Positions 1-8,009 of a DNA stretch of 64,000 nucleotides are shown in pieces (the stretch's first letter is position 1; every line of letters starts with the position of its first letter). The position numbers and the translations under genes are program-made. The notes under the pieces are model-generated. The model had not been told where the DNA came from. It ran no database searches and saw nothing but the letters and a program-made list of their open reading frames with translations. The DNA is taken from positions 248,001-312,000 of the forward strand of contig NZ_JAASQU010000002.1 in assembly GCF_011762005.1 (NCBI RefSeq). Reading direction: 5' to 3'. Source of the stretch: Qipengyuania flava (GTDB lineage: Bacteria; Pseudomonadota; Alphaproteobacteria; Sphingomonadales; Sphingomonadaceae).

Positions 1-199
1 GCCCCAGACCCGATCCGCCATATTCTTCCGGGATCAGCACCGAAAGAAAGCCCGCCTCGGTCAGCGCAGCCACGAATTCGCTCGGATAGGCGCGCTCGCG
101 ATCAAGCTTCCGCCAATATTCACCCGGGAAGCGCGCGCACAGCCGCCGCACCGCTTCGCGGATCTCCGGAAAGGTCTCGTTCAAAATTCCGTCTCCCAT
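1..199 (-). CDS. Acyl-CoA dehydrogenase, N-terminal part (runs off window start)
   Basis: This is the first 66 codons of a gene that continues beyond base 1. It starts at an ATG at 199-197 and reads as a helical N-terminal domain ending in IPEEYGGSGLG, the typical N-terminal signature of acyl-CoA dehydrogenases, FAD enzymes that make the alpha-beta double bond in acyl-CoA thioesters. The catalytic base and the substrate-specific regions lie outside the window, so the substrate cannot be stated. It is divergent from the outer-membrane protein gene at 490. Confidence 0.75.
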   Translation of the reverse strand, partial: MGDGILNETFPEIREAVRRLCARFPGEYWRKLDRERAYPSEFVAALTEAGFLSVLIPEEYGGSGLG

Positions 200-489
200 T
201 GCAACCTGTTTGGCGCGCAGGGACCGCTTTGGCAACGGCAGATGATGGGCAGATTGGGGAGACCGGATTGCATTTCCCGATCTCGCGAACCCGCGATGCG
301 ATCTCTTCGCAGATACGAAAAATGCGAACGCAGAGACAAGTTCTCAGTGAATGTCCGGATCGGTGCGGAAGTTAATTTGGACGCCTTGCCAATATTATTG
401 AGCGATCTGTGCCTACGTAACTTTCCGTAAAGCACGCCACCCTATGCCCGCAGCACCCAACACTCTGGGATAATAGGGAAATCTAACAA
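200..489. other. Divergent intergenic region, no gene seen
   Basis: These 290 bases separate two divergent genes and should hold both promoters. Short open frames on both strands here have no family features and no good ribosome site. An AGGGAA ribosome-binding site at 475-480 serves the gene at 490. I see no convincing RNA gene or operator. Confidence 0.5.
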
Positions 490-1179
490 ATGAGAGAATT
501 CAGTGCGCTCTTGGCTTCGCTCGCCGCAATGGCAGCGACGCCTGCCATTGCACAGGACACCAGCGGCAATTTCGACGGCTTTCACGTTGAGGCCGTGGCC
601 GGCTACGATATTGTCGAGATCTCTATCGACGAAGACGTTTTCGGCGAAACGCTGAGCGATGATCAGGGTGGCTTCGCCTATGGCGTCGCCGCGGGTTACG
701 ACGTGTCTATTGGGGGTACGCTTCTCGGCGTCGAAATCGAATATGCCGACTCGGGCGTTGGGATCGAAGATTCTTATGTCGGCGAGCTTCTCGGGAGTGA
801 GGTAGACATCGCTGCCAGCCTCGATGCTGGCCGCGATCTTTACGCCGGCATCCGTTTGGGTGGCCAATTGAGTGACCGCTCGCTTGTTTACGTCAAGGCG
901 GGCTACACAAATGCACGCGCCAAGTTTTCCATGACCGGAACCGTCGATGGCGAGACGTTCGCCGATAGCGCATCCGCGACCTTCGACGGCCTGCGTCTCG
1001 GTGTCGGCTCCGAATTCGCGTTCTCGAAAAATGCCTTCGCAAAAGTCGAGTATCGCCTCTCGATGTACGGGGATGGCGAAGCCGAGATGGATGGCGAAAA
1101 CGCCGATATCGGCGAGATTTTCGAGTATGGCGATCTCAATCGCCATCAGATTGTTCTTGGCCTCGGCATGCGTTTTTGA
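490..1179 (+). CDS. Outer-membrane beta-barrel protein (OmpA-like/porin-family barrel)
   Basis: The 229-residue product begins with a signal peptide of about 21 residues ending in AIAQ, followed by alternating hydrophobic/polar strands rich in Gly, Tyr and Asp. It ends in GLGMRF, the C-terminal aromatic residue typical of BAM-inserted barrels. Length and pattern fit a small 8-strand barrel of the opacity/Omp25 type. It has no OmpA-type peptidoglycan-binding domain. Its role is unknown; surface structure or passive permeability are the usual suggestions. It is monocistronic, with a G-rich/C-rich hairpin just after the stop. Confidence 0.7.
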   Translation: MREFSALLASLAAMAATPAIAQDTSGNFDGFHVEAVAGYDIVEISIDEDVFGETLSDDQGGFAYGVAAGYDVSIGGTLLGVEIEYADSGVGIEDSYVGELLGSEVDIAASLDAGRDLYAGIRLGGQLSDRSLVYVKAGYTNARAKFSMTGTVDGETFADSASATFDGLRLGVGSEFAFSKNAFAKVEYRLSMYGDGEAEMDGENADIGEIFEYGDLNRHQIVLGLGMRF

Positions 1180-1182
1180 CCG

Positions 1183-1208
1183 GAGAGGGGGGGGGATTTG
1201 CCCCTCCC
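1183..1208 (+). terminator. Possible terminator after the barrel gene
   Basis: A G-run (GAGGGG...) and a C-run (CCCCTC) can pair across a short loop just after the stop at 1179 and are followed by a short TTAAA. The U-tract is weak, so this is only a candidate. Confidence 0.3.
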
Positions 1209-1408
1209 CTTAAACCGCATGGGATCCGTGCATTTCCACGATCCTAAACATTCGGCGCGCGAAGGTGCTTCGTACGGCACCAGCAATCGCGGGTGAAGGA
1301 CTGAATGTGTGCCGCGTCGACCCCAATCGAGGCGCTAGCAAGTAAGCGCATCGAACTGGCAGCTATCGTCAGGCAACCCCGATCAATTGCATAGCGCGAT
1401 AAAATCAA

Positions 1409-1482
1409 TGGATGCCCCGTGAGGATTCGAACCTCAATTGACGGAGTCAGAGTCCGTAGTCTTACCATTAGACGACGGGGCA
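1409..1482 (-). tRNA. tRNA-Gln (anticodon CUG)
   Basis: On the minus strand the acceptor arms TGCCCCG and CGGGGCA pair perfectly. The anticodon stem ACGGA/TCCGT encloses the loop CTCTGAC, giving anticodon CTG, and the T-arm GAGG-TTCGAAT-CCTC is canonical. A discriminator T and an encoded CCA end follow at 1412-1409. The gene stands alone, antiparallel to the Ppx/GppA gene downstream on the plus strand. Confidence 0.97.
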
Positions 1483-1531
1483 TCAGGTTCCGGAAGGGCG
1501 AGAATCGCGGCTTGCTCCGGAAGAGGCCGCG

Positions 1532-1560
1532 CATCTAGTTTTGTGCAGCGCTCAGGTCAA
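1532..1560 (-). promoter_or_regulatory. Sigma-70-type promoter for tRNA-Gln
   Basis: On the minus strand TTGACC (1560-1555) is followed after exactly 17 bases by TAGATG (1537-1532), a good match to a housekeeping -35/-10 pair. It lies about 50 bases before the mature tRNA 5' end at 1482. Inferred from sequence only. Confidence 0.5.
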
Positions 1561-1668
1561 CCCCGCGTCTGCCCACGCCACTTGCCCCGCTTCGGCTTCG
1601 CGGCTAGCGTCGGCGACAAGTCCCCGTGCACAAGGGTTTGCACGGGAGGAAAAAGAAAGCTCCGAAGT

Positions 1669-2883
1669 ATGGCGGACCATCCTCCGCCGGACACAAAAAG
1701 GGGGCATGGGACCAAACGGGGCGGCAAGTCCGGCAAGGTAGCCGATTTCCGCTACAAGCGCCCCTCCCGGCCCGACGGCAAACGTGGCGAGCGGCGCAAT
1801 GCGTCGCGCCGCGATGGCAAACCCGTATCGCGGGGGCCGGTACCGGCCGTTACGCCCGGCCCGGGCACGCATCGCCAGGCCTATGCCGCGCTCGATCTTG
1901 GCACCAACAACTGCCGCCTGCTTATCGCGAGGCCTTCGGGCGAGAACTTCACGGTCATCGATGCGTTCAGCCGCGTCGTCAGGCTGGGCGAAGGGCTCGC
2001 CGCAAGCGGAAAGCTGTCCGACGAAGCGATGGAGCGCACCATGGCCGCGCTGCATGTCTGCGCCGAGAAGCTACGGCGCCGCAATGTCCGGCTGGCGCGT
2101 TCAGTCGCGACCGAGGCCTGTCGCCGTGCCTCGAACGGCCCCGCCTTCATCGAGCGCGTGCGCCGCGAAACGGGGATCATGCTCGATATCATCTCGGCGC
2201 AGGAAGAGGCGCGGCTGGCGGTGCTGGGCTGTCACATCCTGCTCGAGGAGGGCGAAGGTCCCGCGATCATCTTCGACATCGGCGGTGGCTCGACCGAGCT
2301 GGTGCTGGTCCAGCCGGGCGACAAGGTCCCCCGGATCGTCGACTGGCTGAGCGTACCCTGGGGCGTGGTGTCGCTGACGGACACGGTGCAGGGTTCGGAT
2401 ACAACCGAGGCCGAACGGCTCGATCGCTACACCGGGATGCGCACCACGGTGGGTCGCAGCTTCGCCGAATTCGCCGAGCGCATCCGCAGCCACATCAGCG
2501 GGCCGGCACCCATCCGGCTGCTGGGCACCAGCGGAACGGTGACGACGCTGGCCAGCCTGCATCTCGAATTGCCGCAATACGACCGGCGCGCAGTGGACGG
2601 GCTGATCGTCCCTTCGCAATCGATGCGCGACATTTCGACCCGCCTCTCGCGCATGTGCGCCGCCGACCGCAAGCAATTGCCCTGCATCGGCGACGATCGC
2701 GCGAATCTCGTCATCGCGGGCTGCGCGATCCTCGAATCGATTCTCGACATCTGGCCCGCCGCGCAACTGGGCGTCGCCGACCGCGGCATTCGCGAAGGCA
2801 TCCTGCGCAGCCTGATCGCCGCCGATGCCGAAGGCGAGCGCAGCCGCGCCGCGCTGCAGCGCATGCGAGAACAGGATGTCTGA
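1669..2883 (+). CDS. ppx: Ppx/GppA-family phosphatase (exopolyphosphatase / pppGpp phosphohydrolase)
   Basis: This 404-residue protein has the ASKHA-fold motifs of the Ppx/GppA family: a phosphate-1 loop ALDLGTNNCRLLI, a phosphate-2 loop DIGGGSTELVLV and a later GTSGTVTTLA. Members hydrolyse terminal phosphates of polyphosphate or convert pppGpp to ppGpp; the sequence alone does not separate the two. Before the catalytic domain lies a very basic, low-complexity extension of about 65 residues rich in Lys, Arg and Gly, which could bind polyanions (inference). I start it at the ATG at 1669 because the frame extended upstream would run through the tRNA. A GGGAGGA lies 18 bases upstream, somewhat far, so the start is not certain. 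Confidence 0.88.
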   Translation: MADHPPPDTKRGHGTKRGGKSGKVADFRYKRPSRPDGKRGERRNASRRDGKPVSRGPVPAVTPGPGTHRQAYAALDLGTNNCRLLIARPSGENFTVIDAFSRVVRLGEGLAASGKLSDEAMERTMAALHVCAEKLRRRNVRLARSVATEACRRASNGPAFIERVRRETGIMLDIISAQEEARLAVLGCHILLEEGEGPAIIFDIGGGSTELVLVQPGDKVPRIVDWLSVPWGVVSLTDTVQGSDTTEAERLDRYTGMRTTVGRSFAEFAERIRSHISGPAPIRLLGTSGTVTTLASLHLELPQYDRRAVDGLIVPSQSMRDISTRLSRMCAADRKQLPCIGDDRANLVIAGCAILESILDIWPAAQLGVADRGIREGILRSLIAADAEGERSRAALQRMREQDV

Positions 2884-2991
2884 TTGGGGTGCAGAGCGGC
2901 ATGGCTCGGTCATGACAGGGCAGGGCCCTTTTCGCGGGTGCGAGAGATGCCCGTCCGGAACCGGCTGTCCCGTCAAGAAAGGTGATTCATA

Positions 2992-3651
2992 ATGTCACGT
3001 TCGGGCAAGGATCGCGATACGCGGGTCCGCACGGCGAAGAAACGCACCGCCAGTTCGACCCGCTGGCTGCAGCGCCAGCTCAACGATCCCTATGTGAAGC
3101 AGGCCAAGGCCGAAGGCTATCGCAGCCGTGCCGCCTACAAGCTGATCGAGCTCGACGAGAAGTTCGGACTGCTCAAGGGCATCACGCGCGTGGTCGACCT
3201 CGGCATCGCGCCGGGCGGGTGGAGCCAGGTGGTGCGCAAGCTAAAGCCCAAGGCGCATGTCGTGGGGATCGACCTGCTCGAGGTCGAACCGATCGATGGC
3301 GTCACCATCTTCCAGATGGATTTCATGGACGACGATGCGCCGCGCGTGTTGGAAGAGGCGCTGGGTGGCAAGGCGGAGCTGGTCATGAGCGACATGGCCG
3401 CCAACACGGTCGGCCACAAGCAGACCGACCACCTGCGCACCATGGGATTGGTCGAGGCAGGCGCATGGTTCGCGATCGAGAACCTCGCGCCCGGCGGGAC
3501 CTACCTCGCCAAGGTGCTGGCCGGTGGCACCGACACCGATTTGCTCAACCTGCTCAAGCAGCATTTCCGCACCGTCAAGCACGCCAAGCCCCCCGCCAGC
3601 CGGAAGGGGTCGAGCGAATGGTATGTGATCGCGCAGGGGTTCAAAGGCTGA
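2992..3651 (+). CDS. rlmE: 23S rRNA (uridine-2'-O)-methyltransferase RlmE (FtsJ/RrmJ)
   Basis: The 219-residue protein is a class I SAM methyltransferase of the RlmE family, which 2'-O-methylates a uridine in the A-loop of 23S rRNA in the assembled 50S subunit. The start DPYVKQAKAEGYRSRAAYKL, the SAM loop VVDLGIAPGGWSQ, SDMAANTVGH and LAKVLAGG are all diagnostic and carry the catalytic K-D-K-E set. A basic N-terminal stretch of about 25 residues precedes the domain. It follows the Ppx/GppA gene by 108 bases and may share its transcript. Length is normal for alphaproteobacterial RlmE. Confidence 0.95.
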   Translation: MSRSGKDRDTRVRTAKKRTASSTRWLQRQLNDPYVKQAKAEGYRSRAAYKLIELDEKFGLLKGITRVVDLGIAPGGWSQVVRKLKPKAHVVGIDLLEVEPIDGVTIFQMDFMDDDAPRVLEEALGGKAELVMSDMAANTVGHKQTDHLRTMGLVEAGAWFAIENLAPGGTYLAKVLAGGTDTDLLNLLKQHFRTVKHAKPPASRKGSSEWYVIAQGFKG

Positions 3652-3670
3652 TCGGCGCGGGCTAGCGCCC

Positions 3671-3700
3671 AAAAGAAAAGGCCCCGCCGAAGCGGGGCCC
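3671..3700 (-). terminator. Rho-independent terminator of the cytochrome c gene
   Basis: The inverted repeat GGCCCCG/CGGGGCC (3680-3686 and 3693-3699) has a 6-base loop. Read on the minus strand it is followed by TTTTCTTTT (3679-3671). It sits 28 bases past the stop of the minus-strand cytochrome gene and close to the end of rlmE. Confidence 0.8.
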
Positions 3701-3728
3701 GTTCGATCTTCCGCGATAACCGCTGATA

Positions 3729-4436
3729 CTATTCGTCGACCTTGGTTGCCGCATCGGTGTTGGTCGCAGCATTGGCAGCCGGAACAGGCTGGTCGGCGCT
3801 CATGCCGGTCGCCGATTCCGCAGCGCCCGCTTCGGCACCTTCGACCGGACCCTGGCCTGCGCCGGGTGCGTCTTCACCGGCGTCTTCGGCTTCGGGCGCG
3901 GCGGGTTCAGGCTTGGCCGGGGCGCCGCCATAGCTGGCCATGAATTCCATGACATTGGCGCGATCTTCAGGCTTGCCGAGGCCGGCAAAGCTCATCTTCG
4001 TGCCATTGGCGAAGCCACGCGGGCTGGTCAGCCATTCGTTCATCGCTTCCCAGGTCCAGTTGCCGCCCTTGTCCTGCAGCGCGGAACTGTAGGCGAATCC
4101 TGCCGCGTGGCTGCCGATCGGCTTGCCCATCACGCCGTAGAGATTGGGGCCGATGCCGTTGGCACCACCCTGGTCGATTGTGTGACACGCGGTGCACTTG
4201 GCGAAAACCTTCTCGCCGGCAGCCGCATCCGCGCTCGCGAGGAGCGTACCGAGGTCCGGCCCCGAATCGGCGCCACCTTCTTCGGCCTCGCCTTCGATGA
4301 AATAGCCCGGTTCGACGCCTTCCGGCAGTTCGCCGGAATCGGCATGGAAAAACATGCCCGACGCGATGGAGGCGCCCAGCGCCACGATAGCAGCGCCAAG
4401 GACCCAGCCTGCAGCGGTGTTGAAACGATCGTCCAT
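3729..4436 (-). CDS. Membrane-anchored class I cytochrome c with acidic Ala-rich tail
   Basis: This 235-residue protein starts with an uncleaved-looking membrane anchor (about residues 10-30). A c-type haem site CTACH follows at residues 81-85, and the presumed Met axial ligand is in TKMSFAG near residue 148. The fold region resembles the CycM/cytochrome c552 group, which carries electrons from the bc1 complex to the terminal oxidase on the periplasmic side. After the haem domain comes a tail of about 65 residues made almost only of Ala, Glu, Asp, Gly and Pro, which is unusual in length and probably disordered. It is divergent from pheA and closed by its own terminator. Confidence 0.88.
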   Translation of the reverse strand: MDDRFNTAAGWVLGAAIVALGASIASGMFFHADSGELPEGVEPGYFIEGEAEEGGADSGPDLGTLLASADAAAGEKVFAKCTACHTIDQGGANGIGPNLYGVMGKPIGSHAAGFAYSSALQDKGGNWTWEAMNEWLTSPRGFANGTKMSFAGLGKPEDRANVMEFMASYGGAPAKPEPAAPEAEDAGEDAPGAGQGPVEGAEAGAAESATGMSADQPVPAANAATNTDAATKVDE

Positions 4437-4570
4437 TACGTAAATTACCCGGCGAAATTCGGTTGGTCAGATGGTTGCGCGCCGCTCTAGTGCGCAGCGT
4501 CGCCTTTCGCAAGTGCGCAGGGTGCAATAGCGCTTGATGCGGCGCGAAGCCGCCCGTACCCCCCGCCATC

Positions 4571-5464
4571 ATGCGTCAATTCGCCAAGCCCGCTCTCGCT
4601 CTCGTCGATTCCATGCGCGCCGCCGCCGCGGCCGATCCGCTGCGCGCGATCGCCTTTGGTGGGGCGCCGGGATCGAATTCGCACCAGGCCGCGATGCAGT
4701 TCGCGCCCGAGGCCTTGCCTCTGCCCTGCTTCAGCTTCGAAGATGCGCTCGAAGCGGTCGAAAGCGGCACCGCCGGCTGTGCGATGATTCCGATCGAGAA
4801 CAGCCAGCACGGGCGGGTGGCCGACATCCACTTCCTGCTTCCGGAAAGCGGGCTGTGTATCGTCGCCGAACACTTCATGCGCATCACCCATTGCCTGATG
4901 GCGCTGGGCAGTGGGCCGTTCGAGGCCGCCTACAGCCATCCCCAGGCGCTGGGGCAATCGCACCGTTTCCTTGGCGAGCGCGGCATCGTCGGCCTCAGCC
5001 ATGCCGATACCGCGGGCGCTGCGGCGTTCGTTGCGGAAAGCGGCAAGCCCGATGTCGCCGCGATCGCGCCCGCCCTGGCGGCCGATCTCTATGGACTCCA
5101 AATCGTCGAGCGCGAGGTCGAAGATGCGCCCGACAACACCACCCGCTTCGTCGTGCTGGCAAAGGATGCGCTGGATCCTGCGATGCTGGTCGGGGCCTCG
5201 GCGATGACCACCTTCATATTCGAGGTAAAGAACATCCCGGCGGCGCTCTACAAGGCCCTGGGGTGCTTCGCGACCAACGGCGTCAACATGACCAAGCTCG
5301 AAAGCTACCAGAAGGGTGCCAGCTTCGCCGCGACACAATTCTTCGCCGATATCGAAGGCGTTCCCGGCGACCCGCGCGTCGACACTGCGTTCGAAGAGCT
5401 CGCGTTCCAGACCAACGGCGTGCGGTTGCTGGGTAGCTACGCCCAGGCGCGCAAGCGCGGTTGA
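4571..5464 (+). CDS. pheA: Prephenate dehydratase
   Basis: The 297-residue enzyme converts prephenate to phenylpyruvate in phenylalanine synthesis. The catalytic domain starts at AFGGAPGSNSHQAA and contains PIENSQHG and the substrate-binding region NTTRFVVLA (Thr-Arg-Phe). A C-terminal ACT regulatory domain begins near residue 215 with TTFIFEVKNIPAALYKAL; the Phe-binding motif reads KLESYQKG in place of ESRP, a common alphaproteobacterial variant. There is no chorismate mutase domain, so that activity must be elsewhere. About 25 residues precede the usual domain start. The gene is monocistronic and divergent from the cytochrome gene. Confidence 0.95.
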   Translation: MRQFAKPALALVDSMRAAAAADPLRAIAFGGAPGSNSHQAAMQFAPEALPLPCFSFEDALEAVESGTAGCAMIPIENSQHGRVADIHFLLPESGLCIVAEHFMRITHCLMALGSGPFEAAYSHPQALGQSHRFLGERGIVGLSHADTAGAAAFVAESGKPDVAAIAPALAADLYGLQIVEREVEDAPDNTTRFVVLAKDALDPAMLVGASAMTTFIFEVKNIPAALYKALGCFATNGVNMTKLESYQKGASFAATQFFADIEGVPGDPRVDTAFEELAFQTNGVRLLGSYAQARKRG

Positions 5465-5493
5465 ACGGTCTGGCGTGACCCGCTGCGGCGGGA

Positions 5494-6555
5494 CTACTCG
5501 TCGGCGTAGATAGCGACTTCATTGACGCCGCCACTTGTTGCACGGCCGCGATACATCCCGCTGGTGTTCATACCGAAAACCGGGTCTTCCAGCGGTGTGA
5601 CGACGATGACACCACCATCGCCGCCCAATTCCTCGACTTCGGCGAGCACGGCATCGGTGATCCGTTGCACATAATCCTGCCCGGCGAGCCATTCGGCATG
5701 CTGCGCACCACCGCTGGCGAATGCCGCCTGCTGCCTCACGAGGCGGATCCGCGTGCAGATTTCCTGCGCCACCCCGACCCGAATGAAGAATTCCCCCCAG
5801 CCGGTCGCCGATACCGCGCAGGCGCGATTGTCGGCATAGGTGCCCGCGCCGATCACCGGGGCATCGCCGACGCGCCCCCAGCGCTTGCCCGTCATCCCGC
5901 CGGTCGAGGTTCCCGCGGCCAAATTGCCCTTGCTGTCCCGCGCGACCGCACCCACGGTACCGAACTTGATATCGACATCGAGAGCGGAAAGCCGTTCCGC
6001 CTTCAGGCGCTCGAGCGCTTCCTTTCGTCGCTCGGTCTCGAACCACTCGCGCGGCATCCGCTCCAGGCCTCGCTCTTCAGCGAAGGTTTCCGCGCCCTTG
6101 CCCGCGAGCATGACATGCGGACTGTCGGTCATGACAAGCCGCGCAAGTTCGATCGGGTGCCGTATACCGGTGACCCCCGCCACCGCACCGGCATTGCGCG
6201 TGCGACCGTCCATGATCGAGGCATCTAGCTCGATGTCCCCGTCCCAGGTCAGCACCGCACCGCGCCCGGCGTTGAACAGCGCATCGTCCTCCATCGGTTC
6301 GATCGCTGCCTGGATCGCTTCCATTGCCGAGCCGCCATCGCGCAGTACCGCCGCGCCGGCGTCGAGCGCACGTTGGAGCGCCGCGCGATAGGCCGCATCC
6401 TGTTCCGGCGTCATGTTTTCGCGCGCAATCGTCCCGGCCCCGCCGTGGATCGCGAGCGACCAGCCGGCATCCTCGTCCTGCGCGACGAGCGGGGTTGAAA
6501 CCATGGCGAAAAATGCGGCCAGCGCACCGCCGAACCGGGTCGGGATTACTCTCAT
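5494..6555 (-). CDS. Exported isoaspartyl peptidase / plant-type L-asparaginase
   Basis: This 353-residue Ntn-hydrolase precursor should self-cleave before the Thr in KFGTVGAVA (Thr200), which becomes the N-terminal nucleophile of the beta subunit. Other family marks are AIHGGAGTIARE, NAGRGAVLTWDG, ELDASIMDG, GTSTGGMTGKRWGRVGD and GAGTYAD. It hydrolyses beta-aspartyl (isoaspartyl) dipeptides and, more weakly, asparagine. A signal peptide of about 25 residues (ending in TPLVAQ) predicts periplasmic export, so it may scavenge damaged peptides outside the cytoplasm. It converges on pheA, with 29 bases between stops. Confidence 0.93.
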   Translation of the reverse strand: MRVIPTRFGGALAAFFAMVSTPLVAQDEDAGWSLAIHGGAGTIARENMTPEQDAAYRAALQRALDAGAAVLRDGGSAMEAIQAAIEPMEDDALFNAGRGAVLTWDGDIELDASIMDGRTRNAGAVAGVTGIRHPIELARLVMTDSPHVMLAGKGAETFAEERGLERMPREWFETERRKEALERLKAERLSALDVDIKFGTVGAVARDSKGNLAAGTSTGGMTGKRWGRVGDAPVIGAGTYADNRACAVSATGWGEFFIRVGVAQEICTRIRLVRQQAAFASGGAQHAEWLAGQDYVQRITDAVLAEVEELGGDGGVIVVTPLEDPVFGMNTSGMYRGRATSGGVNEVAIYADE

Positions 6556-6665
6556 GCGCCAAGCCTAGCATGACAGCTTTTCCACTGCACCCGCCAAACC
6601 GCTTTGTGGATTCGCGGCACGCATGTTAGCCCTGCCGTAACGGAACCTAATGGGGAGACGGTTTC

Positions 6666-7913
6666 ATGATTTTCGACCGCTATCGTTTCAACGAACAGCT
6701 GGCGATGGAACTGGGGGAGAAAATCCTTCTGGCCCTCGTCGCGCTGCTGATCACCTGGCTCGTCGCGCGCGCAGCCAAATGGGCTTTTGCCAAACTCGTC
6801 GACACTGTCGATTTCTTCAAGCGCGGGACCGGCAGTGGTCAGTCGCTGGGTGAATCGCTGGGCAAGATCGTCAGCCTGCTGGTCTGGCTGTTCGGTCTGC
6901 TGATCGTGCTCAACATCCTCGAACTGGGCGGGGTCGCCGGACCGATCGACAGTCTGCTCGAGAATGTCGTCGCCTTCTTGCCCAACTTGCTGTGGGCGGG
7001 ACTGATCTTCTTCATCGGCATCATGGTGGCGCGGATCGTCCGCGACCTCGTCGTCACGACGCTGCAGACGGTCGATTTCGACAAATGGGCAAATCGCGGC
7101 GGGGTCGACAATGTCACGGGCAATTCGGCCATCAGCAAGACCATCGGCACGATTGTCTATGTGCTGATCGCGATCCCGGTCGCCATTGCCGCGCTCGAAC
7201 AGTTGGGAATCGATTCGATCAGCGCCCCCGCTTCGGAGATGCTGCGGATGATCTTCGCCGCAATTCCGAACATCATCGCTGCCGCGATCCTGCTGGGCAT
7301 CGGTTATCTCATCAGCAAGTTCGTGGTCCAGATCGTCAAGGAAGTGCTGCCCGGCCTCGGGGTCGATCGTGCACTGGCCGAAAGCGGGCTGGTGAGCGAA
7401 GGAACCACGGCATCAGGCATCATCGCCCGCGTGGTCCAGGTCGCGATCGTGCTGTTCTTCGCGATTGCCGCCACACGGCTGCTCGGTTTCCCCGAGCTGA
7501 CCGCGATCCTCGACCAGCTGCTCGAACTGGGTGGCCGGGTGATCTTCGGGGCAGTGGTCATCGCCTTCGGCTTCCTGATCGCCAATCTGCTGGCCCGACT
7601 TATTTCGGGTGATGCCGGCGGCACCACGGCCGCGACCATCGTGCGCTGGGCGACGATCATCCTGTTCGTCTTCATGGGGCTGCAGTTCACCGGCATCGGC
7701 GGAATGATCCCGGCCAATGCGCTGACCATCCTTATCGCGGGCATCGCCGTGGCCGGGGCGCTCGCCTTCGGCCTTGGCGGGCGCGACTGGGCGGCGCGCA
7801 AGCTCGAACAGATGGATAGCGATCTGGGTGGTGCCACGGCACCCGCAGCTAAGCCCAAGCGCAAGGCCAAGCCCGCCCCCGAAGCGAATGATCCGCTGCC
7901 GCCGGGCGCGTAA
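6666..7913 (+). CDS. MscS-like 'conserved TM helix' membrane protein
   Basis: This 415-residue inner-membrane protein has repeated units of a hydrophobic helix followed by an amphipathic Gly/Ala/Leu-rich segment (for example NLLWAGLIFFIGIMVARIVRD and NIIAAAILLGIGYLISKF). This is the repeat of the conserved-TM-helix family related to small mechanosensitive channels. It ends in GLGGRDWAARKLEQM and a basic Pro/Ala/Lys tail of about 35 residues. The large cytoplasmic beta-domain of true MscS is missing, so channel activity is an inference. It is a single gene, with its own terminator at 7943. Confidence 0.7.
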   Translation: MIFDRYRFNEQLAMELGEKILLALVALLITWLVARAAKWAFAKLVDTVDFFKRGTGSGQSLGESLGKIVSLLVWLFGLLIVLNILELGGVAGPIDSLLENVVAFLPNLLWAGLIFFIGIMVARIVRDLVVTTLQTVDFDKWANRGGVDNVTGNSAISKTIGTIVYVLIAIPVAIAALEQLGIDSISAPASEMLRMIFAAIPNIIAAAILLGIGYLISKFVVQIVKEVLPGLGVDRALAESGLVSEGTTASGIIARVVQVAIVLFFAIAATRLLGFPELTAILDQLLELGGRVIFGAVVIAFGFLIANLLARLISGDAGGTTAATIVRWATIILFVFMGLQFTGIGGMIPANALTILIAGIAVAGALAFGLGGRDWAARKLEQMDSDLGGATAPAAKPKRKAKPAPEANDPLPPGA

Positions 7914-7942
7914 CGCAAGACGACCCTTCGGTATCGCACAAG

Positions 7943-7973
7943 GGCGCGGGAAGTCATTCTCCCGCGCCTTTTT
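7943..7973 (+). terminator. Rho-independent terminator
   Basis: A perfect 9-bp stem GGCGCGGGA/TCCCGCGCC with an 8-base loop is followed by TTTTT. It is 29 bases past the stop of the membrane-protein gene. Confidence 0.88.
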
Positions 7974-8009
7974 CGTGATAGGCGGCCGACACATCGACAG
8001 GAGCAAGAG

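Noticed and set aside
1244..1534. Minus-strand frame of 96 codons over the tRNA-Gln gene
   Set aside because: It overlaps the whole tRNA and its promoter and has no family features.
1438..1668. Longer N terminus of the Ppx/GppA gene
   Set aside because: It would run through the end of tRNA-Gln and its promoter; the ATG at 1669 gives a sensible product.
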